This document shows positions 41,982 to 51,474 of a DNA stretch of 63,283 bases, piece after piece. Source of the DNA: Bacteroides acidifaciens (GTDB lineage Bacteria > Bacteroidota > Bacteroidia > Bacteroidales > Bacteroidaceae); the NCBI RefSeq assembly GCF_024623065.1, contig NZ_JANJZR010000023.1, positions 1-63,283 of the forward strand. The letters run 5' to 3'. Every line of letters begins with the position of its first letter. The first letter of the stretch is position 1. Below the pieces are notes generated by a model. It did not search any database and was not told the origin of the DNA. It saw only the letters and a program-made list of their open reading frames with translations. A program made the translations under genes and the position numbers.

Positions 41982-43208
41982 TCAGTCCTGACGACCGTAA
42001 CGATGCCGGCGTTTCTTCTTGTCGGGTTTCAGGAGCTTGGGATGCCGGGGTACATAATTCAGTTCCGGCTCCATGCCGGAAAGCAACCCTCCCAGAATTT
42101 TCTCCCCGTTTTCGAGATCCACAACAGGAGGAACGGGTGGCTGAAGTGGCGGCATGAGATTTTGTGGCTGTTCCTGAAAGCGTTCGTTGAGCATATTTGC
42201 TGAAAACTCCTTACCCAGACGTGAGCCGTTGAGCACGGTTCGGCTGCGATGATCTATAAAGGTAACACCGTAAATCCTGCCGGTTTCGTTGCGGCGGAGA
42301 ACCAAGTCTATCTGTTCTTTTGCCAAGCGGTCACGAAAATCCCGTTCGTCTACGGACCGACGCAGAGCGTCAGCCACTAACGGTCGAATCCGTTCACGGC
42401 ACGGATCGGACTTGGCTTTTGCGGTGGCTTCCCGCATCTTCTTGTCCAGTTGCTCCGCTCCTGTCATTTTGCCCAGTCGGGAGGACTTGATGGGAGTGGC
42501 TACCGTTTCGCCGTTGTTGTCCAGAGCGGTATAGAGTATCCCATGATAGGTACGTCCGCCCATTTCTCCCTTCACTTCTTCCATACCTATATTATACAGG
42601 GAAAGCAAGGCACGGAACTCGCCCATTGTGTGGAAGCTGTAAAGTTTGAGCAGGGGTTTGACCGTGCGGGCTATCTGTCTTTTGATGTCCCCTTTGGCCG
42701 CATCTACCGGCTTCAGCTGCCACTCTTCACCTTTCTTTTGACCTTCCGCCGGATGAAGGCCGTATTTCTGTTCCAGAAATTCGGTAATCTCTTTGCTACG
42801 GCGATGCTCGAACTTGTCAGAAACTTTCCTGCCTTCACTATCGACACGCAGGGAAACGATGTGGATATGGTGCCGGTCGATGTCCTCGTGCTTGAAAACA
42901 AGATAGGGCTGGTTACCATAACCGAGCCGTTGCATGTATTCCCTACCGATTTCCGCCAGTTGCTCGTCAGTCAGTATATCGTCGGGATGCGGATTGAGGG
43001 AGATATGTATGACCGGCTTCTCGGTACGGTAATGGCTCGGCATCCATTCGAGAAGCTGCCGCATGGATTCATCCGGGCGAAAACACCCGTCTTCGGGATA
43101 GCGAAGGAGATGCGTGGAGAGGATTTTCGCTCCGCCTTCATCGACCTTGTTCTGGTTGTAGGCCAATGCGCCGTATAGATTCTTACCCACACTGATCTTG
43201 GCTACCAT
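41982..43208 (-). CDS. mobB: MobB relaxase
   Basis: A 408-residue relaxase that nicks oriT and pilots the strand. It begins MVAKISVGKNLYGALAYNQ and carries the histidine metal motif HEDIDRHHIHIVSLRVD near residue 130, with HISLNPHPDD just upstream; the N-terminal Tyr is a candidate nucleophile. The C-terminal half is Arg/Gln-rich. ATG at 43208 overlaps the end of mobA by 26 bases, suggesting coupled translation; a TTG further upstream is less likely. Motifs are complete. Confidence 0.9.
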   Translation of the reverse strand: MVAKISVGKNLYGALAYNQNKVDEGGAKILSTHLLRYPEDGCFRPDESMRQLLEWMPSHYRTEKPVIHISLNPHPDDILTDEQLAEIGREYMQRLGYGNQPYLVFKHEDIDRHHIHIVSLRVDSEGRKVSDKFEHRRSKEITEFLEQKYGLHPAEGQKKGEEWQLKPVDAAKGDIKRQIARTVKPLLKLYSFHTMGEFRALLSLYNIGMEEVKGEMGGRTYHGILYTALDNNGETVATPIKSSRLGKMTGAEQLDKKMREATAKAKSDPCRERIRPLVADALRRSVDERDFRDRLAKEQIDLVLRRNETGRIYGVTFIDHRSRTVLNGSRLGKEFSANMLNERFQEQPQNLMPPLQPPVPPVVDLENGEKILGGLLSGMEPELNYVPRHPKLLKPDKKKRRHRYGRQD

Positions 43209-43629
43209 GTGAGGCGAGTTTTTGGGAAAGTTCGACAATCCGGCGGTTCAACTCCACGAGTTCAAGGGTGAGCTTTTCAAGTCTGTAGAGCAGTGCCAAC
43301 GCTTTCTTTTCGGTGAAATGGATGTGTAACTCCTTGACGGCTTGGTTGTAATTTACTCCTATGGCACGGAACTGCTGGAACAGTTCCGTGAGCTTGGCTA
43401 CATACTCCATTGTGGCACGGTCTGTTCGGATCACCCTGAACTCTTCGTTAAAGATCCGTGCGGCGATGAACTTGGATTTGGACAACAGGCCGGACTGCTC
43501 AAACATGGTGAGAAACCGTGCATGACCGGCTTCGTCCAGATTGACGGTTTCACGGTGGACGGCCGGGTTCGACTTGGGTAATCTGCCCCCTTTCCCCCGT
43601 GTGTGGGGATGCTTTTTCTCGTTGTTCAT
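43183..43629 (-). CDS. mobA: MobA mobilisation accessory protein
   Basis: A 148-residue basic protein, the relaxosome partner that helps the relaxase at oriT. N-terminus is Lys/Arg/Gly-rich (KKHPHTRGKGGRLPKSNPAV). Then an MbeC/ribbon-helix-helix-like region (VNLDEAGHARFLTMFEQSGL, KSKFIAARIFNEEFRV) and a C-terminal coiled helix (LALLYRLEKLTLELVELN). ATG at 43629 is chosen: the upstream extension is Cys/Gly-rich and lacks the family start. Its 5' side faces the presumed oriT region. Confidence 0.88.
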   Translation of the reverse strand: MNNEKKHPHTRGKGGRLPKSNPAVHRETVNLDEAGHARFLTMFEQSGLLSKSKFIAARIFNEEFRVIRTDRATMEYVAKLTELFQQFRAIGVNYNQAVKELHIHFTEKKALALLYRLEKLTLELVELNRRIVELSQKLASHGSQDQCG

Positions 43630-43644
43630 ATATACATTTTTTAT

Positions 43645-43654
43645 GTGGTACAAT
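43645..43654 (-). promoter_or_regulatory. Leader motif ATTGTACCAC before mobA
   Basis: On the minus strand ATTGTACCAC lies 16 bases upstream of the mobA start. It differs by one base from the copies before DUF1896 and DUF3945, so the three leftward operons share this leader element. Confidence 0.35.
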
Positions 43655-43759
43655 TCCACCCGGATGGAATTGCCGCCGTTAGCTTCCCTCCCACAATTTG
43701 CGACTTCGGAGCAAATTGCAGCCCCCTGCAAGGGCAAGCGTTTTTTGCTGCAAAACGGA

Positions 43760-44350
43760 GTGGTGCTGCAAAAAACACAGCTTGCTATGTTCTGGTGAAC
43801 ATAAATCTTTCCTCTTCGGAGAGGAAAGAACGCTTTCGGGGAAAGCGGGGATTAACGACCGGCGGGAAGCAAACGACCCATTCCCCGGTTGGATGGCGCA
43901 AAGTTATATGGTTGTATAATTTGTTGTATATCAGCGATATTAGCCAAATTGCGCCAAATGATAGCCACTTGTACACATGGGGTGGAACAAAGGGGAAACG
44001 GGCAGTCAATGATGGCGAGATGACCGATTGACTAACTGAACGACCAATCGGTCAGGTAACCAATCAGACGGTTAGCTATTGCAACGTTGGTGTGGCTGAC
44101 CAGCCAACCAAGCGGATAACCTTTTGTTCGGACAGTTTATTTATTGTTCGGCTGTTTTCTTGGCTGGTTATCCGATAGGCAATACAATCCAGTAATATCA
44201 TGTGTGGTCGGACAAGTATCCGATTGGCTAATCAGACGGATAATCCTTCGGTCGGTTAGCTGTTCATCCAGCCATTCTATGTCAGGAGCCGGCCACTCGA
44301 ACCTCGCCATTTCCCAACTATGAATTTTCCCTCTTTTTCCTTCTTTATTT
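43760..44350. other. Repeat-rich non-coding region, candidate oriT
   Basis: About 760 bases between mobA (leftward) and traA (rightward) contain no convincing gene. They hold an inverted repeat ACCAGCCAA (44099-44107) / TTGGCTGGT (44160-44168), another GGATAACC (44114) / GGTTATCC (44166), and direct repeats AATCAGACGG (44062 and 44230). Many GGTTANC/CCGATTGG/CGGTC variants are also present. Between the arms are TTGTTCGGAC and TTGTTCGGCTG. In this element family oriT lies next to mobA, so this is the probable nick region; the exact site is not identified. Confidence 0.55.
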
Positions 44351-44392
44351 GCGGCGTAGATTCAAAAGTATCACTTGTAAACAAACTGCATC

Positions 44393-45151
44393 ATGAAAAA
44401 AGAAACACTCTTTATCGCCTTTTCCACTCAAAAGGGCGGAGCAGGAAAAACAACGCTGACCGTGCTGGTGGCAAGTTACTTGCACTATGTGAAAGGAATG
44501 AATGTGGCGGTAGTGGATTGCGACTACCCGCAACACAGTATTGCCGAGATGAGAAAACGTGACCTGAAAACGGTCATAGAGGACGAACATTATAAACTGA
44601 TGGCGTACAAGCAACTGCAACGGATACGGAAGAAAGCCTATCCGATAGCGGAGAGTACGGCCGAGGACGCTATCACGAAAGCGGACGAACTGTTGGAAAA
44701 GATGCCGGAAACGGACATCGTGTTCTTCGACCTGCCGGGTACGGTAAACAGCACGGGCGTGCTGAACACGCTGGCGAACATGGACTATATCTTTTCCCCC
44801 ATTGCTGCCGACAGGGTGGTGATGGAAAGTACACTCCGCTTTGCGAGCCGGCTGAATGATACGCTGATCGCTACGGGCAAGACGAATATCAAAGGGTTGT
44901 ACCTGCTGTGGAACATGGTGGACGGTCGGGAGAAATCGGAACTGTACACGGTGTATGAAGAAGTGATCGGCGAGCTGGGATTGAAAGTGCTGAATACCTT
45001 CTTGCCGGACAGCAAACGGTTCCGCCGTGAGTTGACGGGAGAACATAAGGCATTGTTCCGTTCCACGCTGTTCCCTGCGGACAGTACGCTGGTCAAAGGC
45101 AGTAACCTGAAAGAGATTACGGAAGAATTGTTGTCCATTATCAAAAAGTAG
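44393..45151 (+). CDS. traA: TraA, ParA-like ATPase
   Basis: A 252-residue P-loop ATPase: deviant Walker A KGGAGKTTLTVL near residue 14 and a VFFDLPGTVN switch/Walker B near 115, as in ParA/MinD proteins. It is the first gene of the transfer operon in CTnDOT-type elements, where it may influence relaxosome positioning. Its promoter must lie in the oriT region. Length normal, followed three bases later by the next gene. Confidence 0.88.
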   Translation: MKKETLFIAFSTQKGGAGKTTLTVLVASYLHYVKGMNVAVVDCDYPQHSIAEMRKRDLKTVIEDEHYKLMAYKQLQRIRKKAYPIAESTAEDAITKADELLEKMPETDIVFFDLPGTVNSTGVLNTLANMDYIFSPIAADRVVMESTLRFASRLNDTLIATGKTNIKGLYLLWNMVDGREKSELYTVYEEVIGELGLKVLNTFLPDSKRFRRELTGEHKALFRSTLFPADSTLVKGSNLKEITEELLSIIKK

Positions 45152-45154
45152 GCT

Positions 45155-45517
45155 ATGGGAAACGAACGGAAAAAAATAAACCTGACGGACATTGACGAGA
45201 ACTCCATAGTCGCCTCGTTCAAAGAAGAACGACCGGCAGACAGACAGGTGCAAGTGGCCGGAAATAAAAGACAGGCCGATGAAGAGAACGGATATGTCCG
45301 TCTGTTCATCCATGAGTCACCGGTCTGCGCACGGCTTGGCAAGACCATCTACTTGCGTAAAGAGTTCCACGAACGGATTCAGAAGATTGTCCAGACAATC
45401 GGGAACAACGAGATGTCCATATTCAGCTATGTGGACAATGTGCTGGAACAGCACTTTGCCACCTACCAAGACGAGATCACGAAGGAATATAAAAAACGAA
45501 GTACCGAACTGTTTTAA
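45155..45517 (+). CDS. DUF3408-like transfer protein (TraB position)
   Basis: A 120-residue basic protein. Centre: GKTIYLRKEFHERIQKIVQTIG, followed by MSIFSYVDNVLEQHFATYQ, the ribbon-helix-helix-like C-terminal pattern of DUF3408 proteins that follow traA in these elements. Probably DNA-binding. The start is three bases after the traA stop. Naming as TraB is by position. Confidence 0.8.
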   Translation: MGNERKKINLTDIDENSIVASFKEERPADRQVQVAGNKRQADEENGYVRLFIHESPVCARLGKTIYLRKEFHERIQKIVQTIGNNEMSIFSYVDNVLEQHFATYQDEITKEYKKRSTELF

Positions 45518-45529
45518 CCCCCAGAAACC

Positions 45530-46252
45530 ATGTCAGCAACCTTATTCTTACTTATCGGCGGCTATCTGCTGTGGATAGTCGCCTACCTCTGTTACGAGCG
45601 GAACAACCGAAAGAAGAGAGCGGAAAAAGCCGAGCAGATTCTTACCCGAATGGCGGTGGACGTAAGTGATATTTTAGGCAAAAGTACATTTTCTCTTAGC
45701 CACTCCACGCCACAAATACCCGGAAAAAATGAAAATGAAAAACCTGTAAATGAAGCCGATACTTTTGCATCGGAGAAGGAAAAGTACCCGAAAATAGTTT
45801 CCGCCGAGGAACTGGACAAATTGTTTGTCGAAGGGGATTCGATGCCGGAAGAACTGGAATTGATGGAAGATATGGATGTCCCTTTGGAGTTCCGGGAAGA
45901 ACCGACTGATGATGATCCTCCGATAGACGATGACGAGCAGGACAAACGCCTGCCGGGATGCACACCGCAAGCTACGGGCATCCGCTTCGAGGACATGGGA
46001 CTGGCGGTGCGTGTAGCGGTCAGTGGTGAAGCAGCCAGTGAAGAGGAAAGGCTTCAGGCCGGAAAGACGCTGGCAGAGCTTCGTAACACCCCGATGTTCG
46101 ACCAACTGATCTCCGGTGATGCAGAACGTGAGGAACGGATCGGCTCGCTGATAGAGTTACACCTTACGGCATACCGCAGACGGAGCTGCCCGGACAGCGA
46201 ATCGGCGACAGAAACCATACCGGATACTTTTTCCCTCAGTGATATTGTCTAA
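45530..46252 (+). CDS. Transfer protein with N-terminal membrane anchor (TraD-like)
   Basis: A 240-residue protein. An N-terminal membrane helix (LFLLIGGYLLWIVAYLCY) and basic stretch (NNRKKRAEKAEQ) precede an acidic linker (DDPPIDDDEQD). A conserved C-terminal helical domain follows (ASEEERLQAGKTLAELRNTP, then a LIELHLTAYRRR end). It occupies the usual TraC/TraD place ahead of traE. The exact family number is from memory and tentative. Probably an inner-membrane protein with a cytoplasmic tail. Confidence 0.7.
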   Translation: MSATLFLLIGGYLLWIVAYLCYERNNRKKRAEKAEQILTRMAVDVSDILGKSTFSLSHSTPQIPGKNENEKPVNEADTFASEKEKYPKIVSAEELDKLFVEGDSMPEELELMEDMDVPLEFREEPTDDDPPIDDDEQDKRLPGCTPQATGIRFEDMGLAVRVAVSGEAASEEERLQAGKTLAELRNTPMFDQLISGDAEREERIGSLIELHLTAYRRRSCPDSESATETIPDTFSLSDIV

Positions 46253-46350
46253 CGAATAAAGTAAAATGTACATGAAGGAAAGAGATTACGGATAGCCCAC
46301 CTATTTATTTCCCACGAGAAACCCCCAAACAAATTTAATTAACAACAGGA

Positions 46351-46375
46351 CACGGCGGGTTCTTTTACCGTCGTG
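46351..46375. repeat. Imperfect inverted repeat upstream of traE
   Basis: CACGGCGG and CCGTCGTG flank a nine-base AT-rich loop in the 148-base gap before traE. Could be an mRNA hairpin or processing site; the gap holds no gene. Confidence 0.35.
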
Positions 46376-46400
46376 CTCCACATTCAAATCCAATTATTTT

Positions 46401-46700
46401 ATGAATACGAAAAGACTTGTATTCGTGGCGGTTATACTGATCGCTACAGGCTCGCTCTATGCGCAAGGGAATGGTTCAGCCGGTATCACAGAAGCGACCA
46501 AGATGGTCACGAGCTATTTCGATCCGGGTACGAAATTGTGTTATGCCATCGGAGCCGTGATTGGCTTGGTCGGAGGGATTAAAGTGTACAATAAGTTTAG
46601 CTCCGGCGATCCGGATGTGAGCAAGGTGGCATCCTCTTGGTTCGGTGCGTGCATCTTTTTGATTGTCGCCGCCACTATCCTGCGTTCGTTCTTCCTCTAA
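46401..46700 (+). CDS. traE: TraE, DUF4134 membrane protein
   Basis: A 99-residue protein with a signal peptide (LVFVAVILIATGSLYAQ) and two membrane helices in the mature part (LCYAIGAVIGLVGGIKVYN and GACIFLIVAATILRSFF), as in VirB2/pilin-like TraE. The segment YFDPGTKLCYAIG is characteristic. Probably the pilin-like component of the transfer channel. Start at the ATG 46401 gives a clean signal peptide. Confidence 0.85.
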   Translation: MNTKRLVFVAVILIATGSLYAQGNGSAGITEATKMVTSYFDPGTKLCYAIGAVIGLVGGIKVYNKFSSGDPDVSKVASSWFGACIFLIVAATILRSFFL

Positions 46701-46725
46701 GGGATAGATTCACCTATATATAATA

Positions 46726-47067
46726 ATGTATATGGATTATGAACTGAACAAGGGGATCGGCGAGAGTGCGGAGTTCAAGGGACTCAAGGCGCAATACCTT
46801 TTCATTTTTGCCGGCGGGCTGCTGGCCCTGTTCGTGCTGTTTGTCATTCTCTATATGGCCGGAATCGGTCAATGGCTCTGCATAGCTTTCGGTGTAACGT
46901 CCGCTTCCGTATTGGTCTGGCTGACATTTTACTTGAACGGCAAGTTCGGAGAACATGGGCTGATGAAGCTGTTGGCCAAGAAACAGCACCCCCGCTACCT
47001 GATCAACCGAATCAGTCCCCGAAAGTTATTCACGATTAAAAAGAAGAATGTATGCGGAACACACTAA
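46726..47067 (+). CDS. traF: TraF, DUF4133 membrane protein (VirB3-like)
   Basis: A 113-residue inner-membrane protein with two helices (FIFAGGLLALFVLFVILYMAG and WLCIAFGVTSASVLVWLTFYL), starting YELNKGIGESAEFKGLKAQY as in the DUF4133 family. Its C-terminal coding region overlaps traG by 16 bases. By analogy it acts next to the TraG ATPase. It could also start at the second ATG (46732). Confidence 0.85.
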   Translation: MYMDYELNKGIGESAEFKGLKAQYLFIFAGGLLALFVLFVILYMAGIGQWLCIAFGVTSASVLVWLTFYLNGKFGEHGLMKLLAKKQHPRYLINRISPRKLFTIKKKNVCGTH

Positions 47068-49073
47068 AAGCTGCCACATTGGAAAGCAAGTTTCCGCTTC
47101 TCGCTGTCGAAGCGGACTGTATCATTTCCAAAGATGCGGACATCACCGCCGTCTTTGAGGTGGAACTACCCGAACTCTTCACGGTGACGGCGGCAGAGTA
47201 TGAGGCTATCCATGCGGCATGGGCAAAGGCCATCAAGGTACTGCCCAATTATACAGTGGTACATAAGCAGGATTGGTTTATCCGGGAGGATTACCGCAGC
47301 CAGACAGACAAGGAGAATTTAAGTTTCCTTTCCCGAAGTTACGAGCTGCACTTCAATGAGCGACCTTTCCTGAACCATAAATGCTATCTGTACCTGACCA
47401 AGACAACGAAAGAGCGCATGAGGATGCAGAGCAATTTCTCTTCGCTGTGCAGAGGATTCATCATCCCCAAAGAGGTGGACAAAGATACTACCGCCTATTT
47501 TCTGGATACGGTGGGGCAATTCGCCCGGATCGTAAACGATACGGGACTGGTGCGTCTAAGACGGCTTGGCGGTGATGAGATTACCGGTACGGAGGATAAG
47601 GCCGGACTGGTGGAGAAATATTTCTGTCTGTCAATGGCAGATACCACTACGCTGGAAGACATTGAACTCGGAGATGACGGCCTGCGTGTCGGTGACAAGC
47701 ACGTTTCGGTGCATACGCTCTCGGAACTGGATGCGTTACCCAACAAAGTGGGTACGGACTGCCGGTATGAGCGATTATCAACGGACAAAAGCGACTGCAA
47801 GCTGTCATTCGCCAGTCCGGTAGGTCTGCTGCTCTCGTGCAATCATCTATACAACCAGTATGTTTTTCTGGATGACAGCGGCGAGAACCTGCAACGTTTT
47901 GAGAAGAGCGCACGCAACATGCAGTCGCTCTCGAAGTACTCACGGAGCAACCAGATTAATAAAGAGTGGATTGACCTGTACCTGAATGACGCACATTCGT
48001 TCGGGCTTACCTCGGTACGTGCCCACTGCAACATTATCGCATGGACGGATAACCCGATGGAGGTGAAGAACATGCGCAATGACGTGGGTAGTCAGATCGC
48101 CATGATGGAATGCAAGCCACGCCATAACACGGTGGACGCCGCCACACTGTATTGGGCGGCGATGCCGGGAAACGGTGCGGACTTCCCGGCGGAGGAGAGT
48201 TTCTACACGTTCATCGAACAGGCTCTCTGTTTCTGGGTGGAAGAAACGAACTACCGCAGCTCAGTTTCACCTTTCGGGCTGAAGATGTCAGACCGCATCA
48301 GCGGGAAACCGCTGCACGTGGACATTTCCGACCTGCCGATGAAACGTGGCGTAACTACCAACCGAAACAAATTCGTATTAGGTGGTTCGGGAAGCGGCAA
48401 ATCATTCTTTATGAATCATTTGGCAAGGCAGTATTATGAACAGGGCACACACGTGGTATTGATCGACACGGGAAACAGTTACCAAGGGCTTTGCTCGCTG
48501 ATACACCAAAAGACTGGGGGCAAGGATGGTATCTACTTTACTTATACGGACGAAAACCCGATAGCGTTCAATCCTTTTTTCACGGATGATAAAGTTTTCG
48601 ATATAGAGAAACGTGAGAGTATCAAGACATTGATCCTCACACTCTGGAAAAAGGACAATGAACCGGCGACACGTTCGGAAGAAGTGGCATTATCCAATGC
48701 GGTGGCTCTGTATATCAGGCGTATCAAGGAGGATGAAAGTATTATTCCCTCGTTCAACACCTTTTACGAGTTCGTAAAAACGGACTACCGAAAGATTCTG
48801 GAAGAGAAGCAGGTACGGGAAAAGGATTTCGACCTTGCGGGTTTCCTGAATGTATTGGAGCCTTATTACCGTGGCGGAGAATATGATTTTCTGCTTAACT
48901 CCGATAAGCAGCTTGACTTGCTCGGCAAGCGGTTTATTGTATTCGAAATCGATCAAATTAAAGATCACCCCATTCTTTTCCCGGTGACGACTATCATTAT
49001 CATGGAGTTGTTTATCAACAAGATGCGCCGTTTGAAGGGAGTGCGCAAGATGATCATCATAGAGGAAGCGTGG
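47052..49073 (+). CDS. traG: TraG, VirB4-type ATPase, first exon
   Basis: The first 674 codons of the main ATPase of the transfer apparatus. The N-terminal ~430 residues are the VirB4/TraG N-domain; Walker A (LGGSGSGKSFFMN) lies near residue 440; IDTGNSYQGLCSL and YFTYTDENPIAFNP follow; the frame reaches Walker B (MIIIEEAW) and then stops within four bases of a group II intron. The sequence resumes KAIAKEGMADYI at 51475, which is the expected continuation. The family length (~840) is restored only after splicing. Without splicing the product lacks the region after Walker B and would be inactive. Confidence 0.9.
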
Positions 49074-49702
49074 CTGTGACATGTAAGTCTTGTATATGAT
49101 TGTTCAACTTTCATTCCACGAGTTGGAAATCGAACGATTGAACCTGTTGTTCCGTCAACAGTAGCCTATGGGAACGTGCGGTATTAAGCAATGAACCCGT
49201 GCGGTAACAGAACCAACAATGAAGCCCTTCCGAAAGGAGAAGTCTGAACCGTGAGGGGATGACAACTGCCGTTAGTATCGAACGACAGGGGAGCTAGGCT
49301 GAATGGTATGAATAATGTAATGTGAACCGTTGATAAACGTCGTAACTTCGAATGAGCCGCTAATGATACTGGGCTCTAACCCAAAAGGGATGCAGTCGGT
49401 TAACCTTCTCCATGCTAAGGTTACACGGACATAACGACTGCCGGCGGATAGACGGATTCTAACCCATTCGTTTGTCATATACAAGAAACATGGTAAACCC
49501 GTACTTCTCCTGTGTAACAGCAGGTAAGCAGACCGTAAGTGAAGCCGAATGGAGTGCGGGCAGAGGAATGCGGAGAAAGCGAATGCCGTTCTGTAATGGG
49601 ACGGATAGAGGTTGAAACATCACCTCACACGAAAGTGGGCAGACTTCCGCATGGTGGATGTTTTACAAGAAACTTATAGAACTTATTAAAGGAGAAAAGC
49701 AA

Positions 49703-51358
49703 ATGAACGAAATTAAAACATCGTGTGCATCTACTGACCGTAAATGGAGCACTTGGGAAATCATAGACTGGAACAAGTGTGAGATAGCGGTTAATAAGCT
49801 ACAAGCACGTATTGTAAAAGCTCAAAAGGCGGGCAAACACGGCAGGGTGAAATCCTTGCAGTGGGTGCTGACGCATTCGTTTTACGCTAAGGCTTTAGCC
49901 GTAAAGCGTGTTACATCAAACAGTGGCAGTGACACCGCAGGCGTTGACAAGGTGAAATGGTCAACTCCCAATGCCAGATTCAAGGCTATCGGTGAACTGA
50001 AAAGAAGAGGCTACAAGCCCCAGCCGTTAAAAAGGGTCAATATCAAAAAGAGTAACGGGAAACTACGTCCTTTAGGTATCCCGACAATGAAAGATAGGGC
50101 TATGCAGGCATTATACCTGCTTGCGTTGGAACCTGTATCGGAAACAACTGCGGACAGTAATTCCTACGGTTTCCGTAAAGAGAGAAGTACCGGAGATGCA
50201 AGGGAACAATGTTTTTGTGTCCTTGCAAAGAAAGCTTCTCCCGAATGGATTATGGAGGGTGACATCCAAGGTTGTTTCGACCACATCAGCCACGAATGGC
50301 TGCTGAACAATATCCCTATGGATAAAGTGATGCTACGGAAATGGCTCAAATGCGGTTTCGTCTTCAACAAGGAGCTATTCCCCACGGAAGAGGGTACTCC
50401 ACAGGGCGGTATCATTTCACCAACTCTTGCGAATATGACACTGGACGGACTGCAAACTATGCTTGCAGAGAAGTATCACAAGAAATTTGTAAACAGGAAA
50501 ACGACCTACTATCCCAAAGTACATCTTGTACGTTATGCGGATGATTTTATCATCACGGGTAGAAGTAAGGAAGCTTTGGAAGAAATCAAACCGTTAGTAG
50601 TGGACTTTCTCCAAGAAAGGGGATTAACCCTGTCGGAAGAGAAAACAAAGATTACACACATTGATGACGGATTTGATTTTCTCGGGTACAATATCCGGAA
50701 ATACAAAGGAGTGCTTCTTATCAAACCGTCCAAAAAGAGCCTGAAGAAATTCATGCAGAAAATCCGGGGAGTCATCGATTCCAATAAAGGAAGCAAACAG
50801 GAATCACTTATAAGGCTCTTGAATCCTGTGATAACAGGCTGGGTAAACTACTACAAGAATTGTGTGGCTTCTGACACATTCAGAAAAGCTGACTACCTGA
50901 TATTTGAAAAGTTATGGCAATGGGCTAAGAGACGACACCCCAAGAAAGGCAAATATTGGATTGCCGACCGATACTTTACACGGGTAAAGAACCGTAACTG
51001 GTGCTTCGTGGCAAACTTCAAGAAAGGCAAGACTGATGACAGGATTGCTCTGAAAAGGCTGTATGACACAAAGATTACCCGATATGTCAAGGTAAAAGGT
51101 GAAGCAAATCCCTTTGCCCCCGAATGGACAGAGTATTTTGAAAAGCGCAAGACTTACAAGATGCTACAGTCGCTCAACGGCAGAAAATCATTGCTGTACA
51201 TGTGGGAAAGACAGGACCATTTATGTCCCGTATGTGGTAAACCCATAGACAAGGAACATCCTTGGGGAACTTCCCAACAAATAGTCAACGGCAAGAAAGT
51301 AAATAATCTGCTACATGACAGTTGTAGAAGAAAAGTCATTCAAACTAATAAGATGTAA
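49703..51358 (+). CDS. ltrA: Group II intron reverse transcriptase/maturase (LtrA-like)
   Basis: A 551-residue intron-encoded protein. RT motifs in order: GVDKVKW, KSNGKLRPLGIPTMKDRAMQ, a YGFRKERS block, GDIQGCFDHISHEWLL, TPQGGIISPTLANMTLDGL, and the catalytic VRYADDFIITG near residue 285. The maturase X domain follows (VITGWVNYYKNCV, KRRHPKKGKYWI). The C-terminus has an HNH-like Cys pattern (CPVCGKPIDKEHPWG … LLHDSCRRKVI), so a DNA-cutting domain is likely. ATG at 49703 is preceded by AAAGGAGAAAAGCAA, a strong ribosome site; a further in-frame ATG upstream is not needed. Intact and full length. Confidence 0.93.
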   Translation: MNEIKTSCASTDRKWSTWEIIDWNKCEIAVNKLQARIVKAQKAGKHGRVKSLQWVLTHSFYAKALAVKRVTSNSGSDTAGVDKVKWSTPNARFKAIGELKRRGYKPQPLKRVNIKKSNGKLRPLGIPTMKDRAMQALYLLALEPVSETTADSNSYGFRKERSTGDAREQCFCVLAKKASPEWIMEGDIQGCFDHISHEWLLNNIPMDKVMLRKWLKCGFVFNKELFPTEEGTPQGGIISPTLANMTLDGLQTMLAEKYHKKFVNRKTTYYPKVHLVRYADDFIITGRSKEALEEIKPLVVDFLQERGLTLSEEKTKITHIDDGFDFLGYNIRKYKGVLLIKPSKKSLKKFMQKIRGVIDSNKGSKQESLIRLLNPVITGWVNYYKNCVASDTFRKADYLIFEKLWQWAKRRHPKKGKYWIADRYFTRVKNRNWCFVANFKKGKTDDRIALKRLYDTKITRYVKVKGEANPFAPEWTEYFEKRKTYKMLQSLNGRKSLLYMWERQDHLCPVCGKPIDKEHPWGTSQQIVNGKKVNNLLHDSCRRKVIQTNKM

Positions 51359-51399
51359 CTATGAGCTGGTTTCTATTAAATAGAAATTTAACACTGCTT

Positions 51400-51433
51400 G
51401 AGCCGTATGATTGGAAACTTTCACGTACGGTTC
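51400..51433 (+). ncRNA. Group II intron domain V
   Basis: Thirty-four bases beginning GAGCCGTAT, with a GAAA loop and ending ACGTACGGTTC; the arms pair fully except the standard bulge. This is the catalytic core of the intron. Confidence 0.85.
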
Positions 51434-51474
51434 TGAGGGGGGAAAGGGGCAGTAATGCCCCTGACCTACCCGGC

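Larger units (their letters stand above)
49074..51474 (+). mobile_element. Group II intron in traG
   Basis: A ~2.4-kb insertion separates the W of EEAW from the K of KAIAKEG in traG. It contains a structured 5' part without a gene (about 49080-49700), a reverse transcriptase ORF, and, near the end, a 34-base domain V (51400-51433). Domain V has the AGC triad, the GAAA tetraloop and the closing ACGGTTC. A domain VI hairpin follows (GGGGCA/TGCCCC with TGAC next to it). The 5' end has a GTGAC near 49076; exact splice sites are uncertain by a few bases (49074-49076 and 51469-51474). Splicing or mobility is inferred from the complete domain V and intact RT. Confidence 0.9.

Noticed and set aside
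44345..45313. A 322-codon minus-strand frame opposite traA and the DUF3408 gene
   Set aside because: It mirrors traA, has a Phe/His/Arg-rich composition typical of antisense frames, and no motif.
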